A stretch of 64,000 nucleotides of DNA, from the NCBI RefSeq assembly GCF_006346395.1, contig NZ_VDMS01000003.1, positions 108,221 to 172,220 on the forward strand, read 5' to 3'. This document shows, piece after piece, positions 1-8,489 of the stretch (the stretch's first letter is position 1; every line of letters begins with the position of its first letter). A model generated the notes under the pieces. That model worked only from the letters and a program-made list of their open reading frames with translations, did not search any database and was not told where the DNA came from. The translations under genes were made by a program, and so were the position numbers. Source of the DNA: Nocardioides plantarum (GTDB taxonomy: Bacteria > Actinomycetota > Actinomycetes > Propionibacteriales > Nocardioidaceae).

Positions 1-22
1 GGCGGCGCACCCCACCCTCGGG

Positions 23-2779
23 TCAGTCACGCCCGACGACGACCTCGCCGTGGTGGCGGGTCACGGACGTCGCCGTCGACGTCCGGCCGTTGATGGCTGC
101 GCTGCCCGGACGGGCGGGCACCCCGGTGCCGTTCATGGTCGCCGAGGCGCTTCCGAAGTCACCGCCGGCCGTGAGGGTCCGGGTGACCGGCCCGGCGCTG
201 GTGGGGCGGAAGGCGATCGAGATCGTGCACCAGCTGTGCGGCTGGATGACGTCGATGGACAGGACACAGGTGAAGTCGCCCGGGATGTCGAGCATGAACG
301 GGGTCTGGCTGCTGACCGAGTTGATCGGGGCACCGCTCTCGGTCGTGTTGACCACCCGGAAGACCTTGATCGTCGAGCTGCCGACCGGCTGGGCGCCGTA
401 GTCGTAGACCGCTGGCACCATCGTGACGCCCAGCGGGGCCGAGACTCCGGCCAGGGGGACCGTCGGGGCACCAGGCCCGTTCACGGTGGCGGTCGCCGAC
501 TTCTCGTCGGCGAGCGTCAGGGGAGCGAACTGCAGGGTGACCGTGCAGGACGCCCCCCCGGCCAGCGGACCGGAGCAGGTGGTGTCCTGCACGGTGAACT
601 CGATCGCGTCGGTGCCCGAGATCGTCACGGTGGGCGTCGCGGCGGTGGCCAGGTCGCCGGTGTTGGTGACCGTGAGGACCTGGGTGCCCGTCGTGGACGG
701 TGCGTAGGCGCCGAACTGGATGGCGCTCCGGTCGACGGTCAGCGCCGCAGGCGCCAGGCCGGTGCCGGAGAGGTCGACGCGGACCGCGGTGCCGTTGGCG
801 ACGTACTCGACGTACCCGGTGGCCGGTCCGGAGGAGGCGGGAGCGAACCGGGCGGTGAAGGTGCAGGTGCCCTGCGCCGGGACGGTCGCCGCCACGCAGC
901 TGCTGTCGATCGCGAACGGCCCGATGATGGTCTGGCTGCTGACGAACACCGCGGTGAGGCGGTGGTTGGTGAGGGTGAAGGACTGGGTGTCGCTGGTGTC
1001 GCCGACCGGGATGCCGCCGAAGTTGTAGGTGGTGGGGGCGATGGTCAGGGCCAGGGGGCTGCCGGTGAGGTCGGTGGTGACGGTGCCGCCGGGGGTGGCG
1101 GTCACGGACAGCTGGGCGGTCTGCTGGTTGGTCCCGGTGCCGGTGTAGGTGACCTCGACGGTGCAGGTGGCGTCACCGGCCAGGGCGGTGGTGCAGGTGT
1201 TGGTGGTGATGGTGAAGGCGGTGTCGCCGGTGAGGTCGACGGTCGGGACGCCGGTGGGGGTGTCGCCGTCGTTGGTGATGGTGAAGGTGTGCTGGCTGGC
1301 GGCGCCGGTGTAGCCGTAGTCGTAGGCGGTGGTGTCGATGGACAGTGCGGGTTCGGTCTGTCCGAGGCCGGTCAGGTCCGAGGTGGTGGTGGCGCCGGGG
1401 GTGGCCGAGGCGGTGAGCGAGGCGGTGGCCTGACCGGCGGCGGTGGGGGCGAACAGGACGTCGATGGTGCAGGACGCACCGGCCGGCAGGGCGGCGGTGC
1501 AGGCGTTGTCGTCGATGGTGAACTGCGCGGCGTCATCCCCGGTCAGGGCGATGGTGGGGGTGCCGGTGGTGACGTCGCCGTCGTTGGTCAGGGTGAAGGT
1601 CCGGGCCTCGGACTGCTGGCCGATCACGGTAGCGGGCAGGGCGGCCGTGGCGGGGTCGAGGCTGAGCTCGGCGGGGGCCAGGCCGGTGCCGGTGAGCTCG
1701 GCGGTCGTGGTGCCGCCGGGGGTGGCGCTCACGGTGAGGTCGGTGGTGGCCGCGCCGCGGGTGGTGGGGGTGAAGGTGGCGGTCACGGTGCACGTCGCAC
1801 CGGGGGCCAGGGCGGCGGTGCAGGTGGTGGTGGTGATGTCGAACTCGGTGGAGCCGCCCAGGGAGACCACCGGGACGCCGGAGGGCAGGTTGCCGGTGTT
1901 GGTCACGGTGAAGGTGACCGGCTCGGAGGTGGCATCGAGGAGGGTGTCGTCGTACAGGGCGCTGTCGGGGCTGATGCTCAGCGTGGCGGCGCCCAGGCCG
2001 GTGCCGGTCAGGCCGATCGAGGCGATCCCGCCGCGGGGGCTGGAGGCGATCAGGTTGCTGGCGGCCTCACCGGGGGTGGTGGGGGCGTAGGTGACCTTGA
2101 CCCGGCAGGAGTCGCCGGGGTCCAGGGAGGACCCGCAGGTCGAGGACTGTGCGGTGAAGGCGGGGTCGCCGTTGAAGGAGATGGTGACGGTGCCGGAGGT
2201 GGCGTGACCACGGTTGGTGATGGTGACCTCCTTGGTGGAGGTCTCACCGACCGGGACCTGGCCGAAGGCCAGGGTGGTGGGGGAGGCGGCCAGTCGGGCG
2301 GCGCCGATGGTGATGGTGGGGCTGGAGTCGCGGCAGGACTGGGATCCGATGGGGCCCAGGCAGGCGCGCAGTGCGTAGCGTCCGGCGGGCACGCGCAGCG
2401 GCGCGGTGGTGGTGTCGCGCACCGTGGTGCTCTTGGACGGGGCCAGGGAGGCCACGGTGGTGGTGGCCAGTCCGTAGGTCGTGGTGCCGTCGGTGAGGTA
2501 GAGCCGGACCGAGCGGGTGGGCTGGCGTACGCCGCTGACGTTCTTGATCGTCGCGCTGGACTTGATCGTGGTGCCGGTGGTGGTCGCGGTGCTGGTGGCG
2601 TAGGCCGCGGTGACCCGCAGCTGGTAGGTCGGCTGGGGGTCGGCGGGCATGGCCTGCGCACCGGGTGCGAGGACCGCGTTGCCGGCCACGAGAAGGGTCA
2701 GAGCAAGAAGGGCGGTGACCGCAGAGCGGCCCTGAGTCCAGGCGTGGCCCGACCACGCAGCGGCTGAGGTACGTCTCAT
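23..2779 (-). CDS. Secreted choice-of-anchor-D repeat protein
   Basis: A 918-residue exported protein with no visible enzyme domain. Residues 1-43 form a signal peptide: arginine-rich start, hydrophobic core, AQA cleavage site. Residues about 45-160 look like a CARDB-type beta domain. Seven tandem repeats of roughly 100 residues follow, each opening with a stretch like LAFGQVPVGETS and closing with LTGTG-like residues, as in ASPM/SPD-2/Hydin (choice-of-anchor D) modules. Most repeats carry a cysteine pair in a CxxxLxxGxxC spacing, probably a disulfide outside the cell. No LPXTG or C-terminal membrane segment is present, so it is probably released or held non-covalently. Surface adhesion or scaffolding is inference. 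It is transcribed away from the SGNH lipoprotein gene. Confidence 0.85.
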   Translation of the reverse strand: MRRTSAAAWSGHAWTQGRSAVTALLALTLLVAGNAVLAPGAQAMPADPQPTYQLRVTAAYATSTATTTGTTIKSSATIKNVSGVRQPTRSVRLYLTDGTTTYGLATTTVASLAPSKSTTVRDTTTAPLRVPAGRYALRACLGPIGSQSCRDSSPTITIGAARLAASPTTLAFGQVPVGETSTKEVTITNRGHATSGTVTISFNGDPAFTAQSSTCGSSLDPGDSCRVKVTYAPTTPGEAASNLIASSPRGGIASIGLTGTGLGAATLSISPDSALYDDTLLDATSEPVTFTVTNTGNLPSGVPVVSLGGSTEFDITTTTCTAALAPGATCTVTATFTPTTRGAATTDLTVSATPGGTTTAELTGTGLAPAELSLDPATAALPATVIGQQSEARTFTLTNDGDVTTGTPTIALTGDDAAQFTIDDNACTAALPAGASCTIDVLFAPTAAGQATASLTASATPGATTTSDLTGLGQTEPALSIDTTAYDYGYTGAASQHTFTITNDGDTPTGVPTVDLTGDTAFTITTNTCTTALAGDATCTVEVTYTGTGTNQQTAQLSVTATPGGTVTTDLTGSPLALTIAPTTYNFGGIPVGDTSDTQSFTLTNHRLTAVFVSSQTIIGPFAIDSSCVAATVPAQGTCTFTARFAPASSGPATGYVEYVANGTAVRVDLSGTGLAPAALTVDRSAIQFGAYAPSTTGTQVLTVTNTGDLATAATPTVTISGTDAIEFTVQDTTCSGPLAGGASCTVTLQFAPLTLADEKSATATVNGPGAPTVPLAGVSAPLGVTMVPAVYDYGAQPVGSSTIKVFRVVNTTESGAPINSVSSQTPFMLDIPGDFTCVLSIDVIQPHSWCTISIAFRPTSAGPVTRTLTAGGDFGSASATMNGTGVPARPGSAAINGRTSTATSVTRHHGEVVVGRD

Positions 2780-2834
2780 GCGCCAGATTCGACCACCTCT
2801 GCACCCGGCGCGGGCGCGAATCGACGAAACTCGG

Positions 2835-2859
2835 CGTCGACTCCTCGCAAGAGTCGACG
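2835..2859. repeat. 9-bp inverted repeat in a divergent promoter region
   Basis: CGTCGACTC and GAGTCGACG form a perfect 9-bp stem with a 7-nt loop, between the divergently transcribed anchor-D and SGNH genes. It could be an operator or a hairpin in the leader of the SGNH gene. No U-rich tract follows, so a terminator is unlikely. Confidence 0.5.
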
Positions 2860-2966
2860 GCGGCGCGCCGCTGCCTGCAGGGCGTCTGTCGGTAGGGGAT
2901 CATCAGGTGCAGCGACTGAGCCGGGGACGCCGCTGGTGTGCCACGCCCCTGAAGGAGCCCACGACG

Positions 2967-4061
2967 ATGAGGACCGCAGACCTGCCGAGGCTGGTGGCGG
3001 CCCTGTGCGTCGTCGCGGTCGTGGGCTCAGGATGCGGCGGGCGGGCGCCGACGAACGGCAACCGGACGAGTGCGGCGTCGGACGCACCCACGACCTCCGC
3101 CACGGCCGACCGGTCCTACCCACCCTCGGCATCCCCGGACGCCGCGGTCCCCACCTCCGCACCCCAGGTCCGGTACGACGACCTCGAGCCGTCCCCCGAG
3201 GACGCTTTCGAGGACAGGGCCGATCTCTACCGCGACGGCTGCCAGGTCACGATGGCCGGCGAGTCCCTGACCGGATGTACCTACGGCGCCACGGTCGAGG
3301 ACGCCACGGCCACGATCGCCGTGGTCGGCGACTCCAAGGCTGCCCAGTGGGCCCCGGCCCTGCAGGAGCTGGCTCGGACCAGGGGATGGCGGATCAGGCT
3401 CTACACCAAGTCCGCGTGCGCTCCGGTCGCCGTTCCTCTCGTCCGCGACGGCGCCGAGTTCCGCTCGTGCACGACGTACAACCGCCTGGTCGACGACGAG
3501 CTCGCCCGCCACCCGGTCGACCTGGTCCTGGCGGGCAGCTCCGCCGACAACGCGCTCGTCACCCGCGAGCTGGCCCCGGGGGAGGACCGCGACACGGTCG
3601 CGCAGGACCTCTTCGTGCAGGGCGAGATGCAGGCCTGGGCCGGCTGGATCGCCGCCGGTAGCCGGGTCGCCGTCATCAGCGACACCCCGAAGCCGGTCGT
3701 ACGACGACAGGCCTTCGATGTCCCGACGTGCCTCCGGGAGCACCGCGACGATCTCGCCGCATGCGCCTTCGACCGGGCCGCCGGCATCGCGGCCTCGGGT
3801 CGCGATGTCCAGGTGCGCGGCGTCCGCGCCGCCGGCGGGGTCGATGTGAGCCCGGCTCTCCTCGGCCGCGACGTCCCTGCCGGGCGCAGCGCCGACCTGG
3901 CGTGGATCGATCCCGTCCGGCTGGTCTGCCCCGGCACGACGTGCCAGCCGAACGACGGCGACGTCCTGGTCTACCGCGACGGCTCCCACCTGAGCCGCAC
4001 CTACGTCGAGACGCTCACCTGGCGGCTCGGGCGGGTGATGACGGCCCTCGGTCTCCCGTGA
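2967..4061 (+). CDS. SGNH-hydrolase-domain lipoprotein
   Basis: A 364-residue protein. The start is the ATG preceded by GAAGGAG nine bases upstream. Residues 1-23 form a lipoprotein signal ending GSGC, with Cys23 as the likely lipidated residue. A Ser/Thr/Pro-rich linker of about 40 residues follows. The rest resembles the SGNH domain attached to OafA-type acyltransferases: block I is VVGDSK (Asp122, Ser123) and the C-terminal Asp-x-x-His pair is DGSH (Asp338, His341). Such domains act on O-acyl groups of envelope glycans, but the substrate here is unknown. No membrane acyltransferase-3 domain is fused or adjacent. It converges on the SDR gene through a shared hairpin. Confidence 0.8.
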   Translation: MRTADLPRLVAALCVVAVVGSGCGGRAPTNGNRTSAASDAPTTSATADRSYPPSASPDAAVPTSAPQVRYDDLEPSPEDAFEDRADLYRDGCQVTMAGESLTGCTYGATVEDATATIAVVGDSKAAQWAPALQELARTRGWRIRLYTKSACAPVAVPLVRDGAEFRSCTTYNRLVDDELARHPVDLVLAGSSADNALVTRELAPGEDRDTVAQDLFVQGEMQAWAGWIAAGSRVAVISDTPKPVVRRQAFDVPTCLREHRDDLAACAFDRAAGIAASGRDVQVRGVRAAGGVDVSPALLGRDVPAGRSADLAWIDPVRLVCPGTTCQPNDGDVLVYRDGSHLSRTYVETLTWRLGRVMTALGLP

Positions 4062-4084
4062 GGGGCCGGGCCTCAGGTCACGGG
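4055..4084. terminator. Bidirectional hairpin spanning two stop codons
   Basis: CCCGTGA and TCACGGG form a 7-bp stem around a G/C-rich loop that can pair further. The TGA stops of both convergent genes (4059-4061 on plus, 4080-4078 on minus) lie inside the arms. It has no U-tract, which is common in actinobacteria. Confidence 0.55.
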
Positions 4085-5133
4085 ATGATCCGCCGCTGCC
4101 TCAGGTCGGCGACGAGGTCGGCGAACATGAGGCGGGTGTCGACGTGCTCGTTGAAGCCGTGGCGCCGGGCCTTGGAGCCGTCGGCGAGGAAGTCGTAGTC
4201 CCAGGAGAAGACCGCGTCGCCGAACGGCCAGGACGACACGTCCGCCCACGGGGTAGGGACCAGGTCGTGGTCGGCCACGATCCGTTCCCAGAGCTCCTGC
4301 TTGTCGGCCATCACGTCGGCCAACGTCATCGGCAGCGGAGCACCGACGGGGAGCCCGAAGACGCCGGCCAGGAAGGGCCACATCTGGTTCCACCGGAACA
4401 GGTCGCCGTTGGTGATGTTGAAGGCCTGGTTGGCGGCCGCCGGGTCCGTCGCGGCCCACACCGTCGCCCGGGCCAGCAGTCCCGCGTCGGTCATCTCGAG
4501 CAGGGTGTCGTAGGCGCCGGGCCGCCCGGGGAAGCGGAGCGGTACGCCGAGCTCCTTGCTGATGGTCGCGTAGACGGCCAGGACCGCGACCAGGCTCATC
4601 GGGTTGCCCAGGGCGGTGCCGCACACCACCGACGGACGCAGCGCCGACCAGGTCCAGTCCTGCCCGGCCTGCCGCTCGGTGAGGTAGCGCTGCTGGTCGA
4701 GGTTGAACTCCGGCGGCAGGTGGCCCAGGTCGTCCTCGCGTGCGGGCGTCTGGAACGGGCCCAGGTGGGCGCCGTACACCTTGTAGCCCTGCATCAGGCT
4801 GACGTGGCGCAGGTCCGCGGCGTGCGCGGCGACGGCCTCGACGGTGTGGGTGAGCATCGCCAGGTTGGGTGCCACGAGCTCGGCCCAGGTGGGCCGGTCC
4901 TGGAAGGCGGCGTAGAAGACGTGGGTCACCTCGGGCAGCCGCGACATCGCGTCGTACGTCGCGTCGGCGTCCAGGAGGTCGACAGCCACGTGGCGCACCT
5001 GGTCCGTGTCGGAGCCGCCACGACGTGAGACGCCGACGACGTCGAAGTCGGGCAGCGCGGCGAGGTGGTCGATCAGGGTGGAGCCGATGACGCCGTGGGC
5101 GCCGAGGACCAGGGCAGTGCGGGACACGGACAC
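4078..5133 (-). CDS. SDR-family NAD(P)H reductase, PRISE-like
   Basis: A 351-residue atypical short-chain dehydrogenase. The start is GTG at 5133 with TGGAGG seven bases upstream; an in-frame codon further upstream lacks this site. The N-terminus has a glycine-rich nucleotide-binding loop GAHGVIG (residues 11-17). QGYKVYGAH (about 115-123) resembles the active-site lysine segment of progesterone-5-beta-reductase/iridoid-synthase (PRISE) enzymes, and a tyrosine near residue 150 could be its partner. Family knowledge points to NADPH-dependent reduction of an enone; the substrate is unknown. It diverges from an XRE regulator that probably controls it. Confidence 0.78.
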   Translation of the reverse strand: MSVSRTALVLGAHGVIGSTLIDHLAALPDFDVVGVSRRGGSDTDQVRHVAVDLLDADATYDAMSRLPEVTHVFYAAFQDRPTWAELVAPNLAMLTHTVEAVAAHAADLRHVSLMQGYKVYGAHLGPFQTPAREDDLGHLPPEFNLDQQRYLTERQAGQDWTWSALRPSVVCGTALGNPMSLVAVLAVYATISKELGVPLRFPGRPGAYDTLLEMTDAGLLARATVWAATDPAAANQAFNITNGDLFRWNQMWPFLAGVFGLPVGAPLPMTLADVMADKQELWERIVADHDLVPTPWADVSSWPFGDAVFSWDYDFLADGSKARRHGFNEHVDTRLMFADLVADLRQRRIIP

Positions 5134-5300
5134 GCGTTGACCTCCAGGGGTGGGGGACCGCCGTGGTGGCGGCTCGATCTCACGGTGGTCGGTCCCGCGC
5201 TGCCGCACCACGCCCGGCGCAGGCCAGGCTGACCGTGCCTACTCCTGGCAGGGTCATGCTCGGCGACCCATCGCGTCCGGTGGTGCAGGAGACTGGGGGA

Positions 5301-6149
5301 GTGGAGGCCAACACCGAGCTGGGCGAGTTCCTGCGGAGTCGTCGAGCACTGCTCGACCCGGTCGAGCTGGGCGTCGCGTCGTACGGCCGTCGGCGGGTGC
5401 CCGGCCTGCGTCGTGAGGAGCTGGCGCAGCTGGCCGGGGTGAGCGCGACCTACTACACGCGCCTGGAGCAGGGATCGGGGAGCGGCGCGTCCGACGGCGT
5501 CCTCGATGCGCTGGCCCGAGCCTTGCGGCTGAGCGACGACGAACGCAGCCATCTGCACCGCATCGCGCGACCGGCGCGCGAGCGCGGCACCCAGGAGTCC
5601 GTGGCACCGCTGGGTCGGGCCACCGCCCAGGTCGTGGCTAGCGTCCACGAGGTGCCGGTGCTCGCGCTCGACCGGCGCAACGACGTCCTGGCGTGGAACC
5701 CGCTGGCCCACGCCCTGCTCGCCGGCCACCTCCCGTACGCCGCACCGGATCGTCCGACGTCGCGGCCGAACACCACCCGGATGCTCTTCCTCGACGCCCA
5801 CACCCGCGAGCTGCACGAGGACTGGGGGAGCGAGACCCTGCGCGCCGTGGCCGCGTTGCGCATCGTGGCCGGCAACCACCCCGGCGACCCTCACCTGGGA
5901 AGCCTCGTCGGCGAGCTCAGCATGGCCAGCGAACGCTTCGCCGAGCTGTGGGCGACCCACGCCGTGGCCAGCTGCACCGAGGGCGCCAAGCGCTACCGCC
6001 ACCCGACGGTCGGGTTGCTGGAGCTCGACTTCAGCGTCACCACCGTGGCGGACGGCACCGACCACCGGCTGATGATCCTGACCGCGCGCCCCGGGACGCC
6101 GTCCGAGCACGCTCTCGTGCTGCTCGCCCGCGGTCTCGGCGAGCGATGA
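5301..6149 (+). CDS. XRE-family regulator with MmyB-like ligand domain
   Basis: A 282-residue regulator. The chosen start is GTG at 5301 with AGGAG nine bases upstream. Residues about 5-75 are a helix-turn-helix of the RRVPGLRREELAQLAG type. The remainder matches the MmyB-like ligand-binding region in many actinobacterial XRE proteins (stretches ALDRRNDVLAWNPLAHAL and ASERFAELW). These regulators often sit divergently from one SDR oxidoreductase, as here. They are thought to be repressors released by a small hydrophobic ligand. No clear palindromic operator is visible in the 167-bp gap. Confidence 0.85.
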   Translation: MEANTELGEFLRSRRALLDPVELGVASYGRRRVPGLRREELAQLAGVSATYYTRLEQGSGSGASDGVLDALARALRLSDDERSHLHRIARPARERGTQESVAPLGRATAQVVASVHEVPVLALDRRNDVLAWNPLAHALLAGHLPYAAPDRPTSRPNTTRMLFLDAHTRELHEDWGSETLRAVAALRIVAGNHPGDPHLGSLVGELSMASERFAELWATHAVASCTEGAKRYRHPTVGLLELDFSVTTVADGTDHRLMILTARPGTPSEHALVLLARGLGER

Positions 6150-6370
6150 CCGTCGCATGCCGGTCTCGCTCCTCAGCGGCGACGGATCGGAGCGTGCGGG
6201 CTCGGTGTCAGCGGTTCAGGTGCAGCGGTGAGTCGAGCAGCATGGTGTGGACGCGTCGCAGTAGCCAGCAGGACCGGCAACCGAGGTCCCTGTGGAGGGC
6301 GAGACGGTGCTGCGCGGTGTCGACGTCCCTCGCAACGGACAGCGGCGCGAGCTGGTGAGGTCGGTGCGGA

Positions 6371-8341
6371 TCACGGAGCGGCCGGACTGCTGACGTCGGC
6401 ACGAGGGGTCGACCGCAGTGGCTCGGTGATGAAGTCGGTGAGGTCCACCTCGCGCGTCATCGTCCAGTAGTCGATGATCCGCCACGGCAGCACGGCCACC
6501 ACCCGGCCGGCGTCGTTGCGGTACCAGTTGTCCATCGCCGGGTGGGTCCACACCATGCGGCCGTGGGCCTGGTCGACGGCCTCGTTGTAGCGGTCGTTGA
6601 CGTCCGCGCGGCACTCCAGCACCCCGAGTCCCTGCTGGGCCATCGTGGTTACGGCGTCCAGGATGTAACGCACCTGGCACTCCAGGATGGTGATGAAGCT
6701 GCCCCCGTGGCCCAACGCGGTGTTGGGTCCGGTCATCACGAACAGGTTGGGGAAGTCGGGCACGGTCATGCCGAGGTAGGCGCGTGCGTCGTGGTCGCCC
6801 CACACCTCGCGCGTCGTGTGTCCCGAGCGTCCGACGACGTCCATGGGGTGGAGAAAGCGGTCGCTCTGGAAACCGGTGGCCAGCACGACCACGTCGGCGT
6901 CGTGCTCGACGCCGGCGGTGTCGACCAGGCCGGACGGCGTCACTGCGGCCACGCCCTCGGTCACGAGGTCGACCTGCGGACGGCGGAGCATGTCGTACCA
7001 CCCGTTGTCGAGCAGCATCCGCTTGCCGAAGGGCGGGTAGTCGGGAAGCGACTTCTCGATCAGGTCGGGTCGCCCGTCGAGCTTGCCGCGCAGGTAGCGC
7101 TCGTAGAACTGGCGGTGGCCGTGGTTGACGGCGTTGATCGACGCCTTCTCCTCCGGCCAGTCGGGATCGACCTGCAGCGAGGCGTGCACCTTGTCGTTGT
7201 AGATCCAGGACAACCGGGCGCGGTACCAGCCCCGATAGCCCGGCACGTGAGCCATCAGCCAGTGGACGTCGTCCTCGACGGCGGCGAAGTAGTCGTCGTT
7301 CGGGGCGATCCACTGCGGTGAGCGCTGGAACACGGTGAGCGAGCCGACCCGGTCGACGATCGCCGGGCCGATCTGCATCGCGCTGGCCCCGGCACCGACG
7401 ACGGCTACGCGCTTGCCCGCCAGGGCGTCCGCGGCGTCGAGCTCGACCGGCCAGCGGGCGCTGTGGAAGAGCGGACCGGTGAACGTCTCGATGCCAGGCA
7501 GGGCCGGCACCTTGGGGCGGTTCAGCAAGCCGACGGCGCTAATCAGCACCCGCGCCGTGAGCTCCTCGGTCCGACCCTCCGCGTCGCGGGTGGTCACGGC
7601 CCACAGCTGGCGCTCGACGTCGTACGCCGCGCGGGTGACCTCGACGCCGAACCGCACCCGACGCCGTACGTCGTGCCGGTCGGCGAAGGCCTCCAGGTAG
7701 CCCTGCACCTCGTCGCGCTTGCCGAAGTGGGTCGACCAGTCGTGCTCGAACCCGGACAGGGAGTAGAGGTAGCTCGGGGTGTCGACGCCCGCGCCGGGGT
7801 AGCGGTTCTCCCACCACGACCCGCCCACCTCGGGGTTCTTCTCCAGCACGACGTGGGAGATCCCTGCGTCGGTCAGCCGGGTCGAGGCCAGCATTCCGGC
7901 GATGCCAGCCCCCACCACGATGACCGACATCTCCTCGGACGTCGCGACGGGGGAGAGCGGCTCCGGGCGCGGGCCACCCTGCACGATCTCGTCCATCATC
8001 GGCGCGAACTCCGGCGGCACGGTCTCACCTGTCGTGAAGTCCATCAGGGTGGCCAGCCGGTCGAGCGGCAACGGGGCCAGGGGCGGCGCGCCGTCGCGGT
8101 GCCAGACCTGGACGGCGTCCACCACGGCGTCGCGGACCTCCTGCTGCGCGGCTTCGGGCAGTCCGCCGGTGCGGTTGTCGTCCATGCCACGGCTGCGGGT
8201 GGGCCGGTAGCGCTCGTCGAACCACCTCGACTCGCCGGTCAGGTGCACCAGCACGGCCAACAACGTCGGCACGTTGCCCGACGCCACCGCGGTGCGCAGC
8301 CGGGGGACGTCGAGCTGGTGCGAGGTCGGGACCTGAGTCAT
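6371..8341 (-). CDS. Baeyer-Villiger flavin monooxygenase (HAPMO-like)
   Basis: A 656-residue FAD/NADPH monooxygenase. The first Rossmann loop is GAGIAG (144-149) and the second is GAGASA (316-321). Between them lies FTGPLFHSARWP (287-298), an exact match to the Baeyer-Villiger fingerprint FxGxxxHxxxW(P/D). The roughly 140-residue N-terminal extension resembles 4-hydroxyacetophenone monooxygenase rather than the ~540-residue cyclohexanone type. The expected reaction inserts oxygen next to a ketone, giving an ester or lactone. A TAGTCT box lies six bases before the ATG with no ribosome-binding site, so the mRNA is probably leaderless. That box overlaps a candidate TetR operator at 8350-8365. 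Confidence 0.9.
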   Translation of the reverse strand: MTQVPTSHQLDVPRLRTAVASGNVPTLLAVLVHLTGESRWFDERYRPTRSRGMDDNRTGGLPEAAQQEVRDAVVDAVQVWHRDGAPPLAPLPLDRLATLMDFTTGETVPPEFAPMMDEIVQGGPRPEPLSPVATSEEMSVIVVGAGIAGMLASTRLTDAGISHVVLEKNPEVGGSWWENRYPGAGVDTPSYLYSLSGFEHDWSTHFGKRDEVQGYLEAFADRHDVRRRVRFGVEVTRAAYDVERQLWAVTTRDAEGRTEELTARVLISAVGLLNRPKVPALPGIETFTGPLFHSARWPVELDAADALAGKRVAVVGAGASAMQIGPAIVDRVGSLTVFQRSPQWIAPNDDYFAAVEDDVHWLMAHVPGYRGWYRARLSWIYNDKVHASLQVDPDWPEEKASINAVNHGHRQFYERYLRGKLDGRPDLIEKSLPDYPPFGKRMLLDNGWYDMLRRPQVDLVTEGVAAVTPSGLVDTAGVEHDADVVVLATGFQSDRFLHPMDVVGRSGHTTREVWGDHDARAYLGMTVPDFPNLFVMTGPNTALGHGGSFITILECQVRYILDAVTTMAQQGLGVLECRADVNDRYNEAVDQAHGRMVWTHPAMDNWYRNDAGRVVAVLPWRIIDYWTMTREVDLTDFITEPLRSTPRADVSSPAAP

Positions 8342-8349
8342 GGCGCCAG

Positions 8350-8365
8350 ACTAACAGTCGTAAGT
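8350..8365. promoter_or_regulatory. Candidate TetR operator 1, over monooxygenase -10 box
   Basis: ACTAACAGTCGTAAGT is a 16-bp imperfect palindrome with half-sites ACTAAC and ACTTAC. It overlaps the TAGTCT -10 box (8353-8348, minus strand) of the monooxygenase gene. It matches the site at 8448-8463 in length and layout. Confidence 0.6.
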
Positions 8366-8405
8366 ATTGACCAGGTGGCATGAACTCACGGTGTGATCGG
8401 ATCGC

Positions 8406-8433
8406 TTGACCACCAACATCAGCCCGCTACTGT
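8406..8433 (+). promoter_or_regulatory. Promoter of nitroreductase-ligase-TetR-racemase operon
   Basis: TTGACC (8406-8411) and TACTGT (8428-8433) are separated by 16 bp. The predicted start, about seven bases downstream, falls just before operator 2, so a bound repressor would block transcription. Confidence 0.55.
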
Positions 8434-8447
8434 GTGACCTACGACAT

Positions 8448-8463
8448 GCTAACGGCGGTAAGC
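8448..8463. promoter_or_regulatory. Candidate TetR operator 2, upstream of nitroreductase
   Basis: GCTAACGGCGGTAAGC is a 16-bp imperfect palindrome (half-sites GCTAAC and GCTTAC) with the layout of operator 1. It ends 26 bases before the nitroreductase ATG, just downstream of the predicted transcription start. Confidence 0.6.
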
Positions 8464-8489
8464 ACGCCCGAACAGAACGAGGAACTGTC

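Noticed and set aside
50..2767. Very long open frame opposite the anchor-D gene
   Set aside because: It is a Gly/Arg-rich translation with no recognisable fold, a product of high G+C on the reverse of a real gene that has a signal peptide and repeats.
6208..6402. Small minus-strand frame of 64 codons after the XRE regulator with fairly high G/C at third positions
   Set aside because: No ribosome site or leaderless box, overlap with the monooxygenase 3' end, and no recognisable protein.
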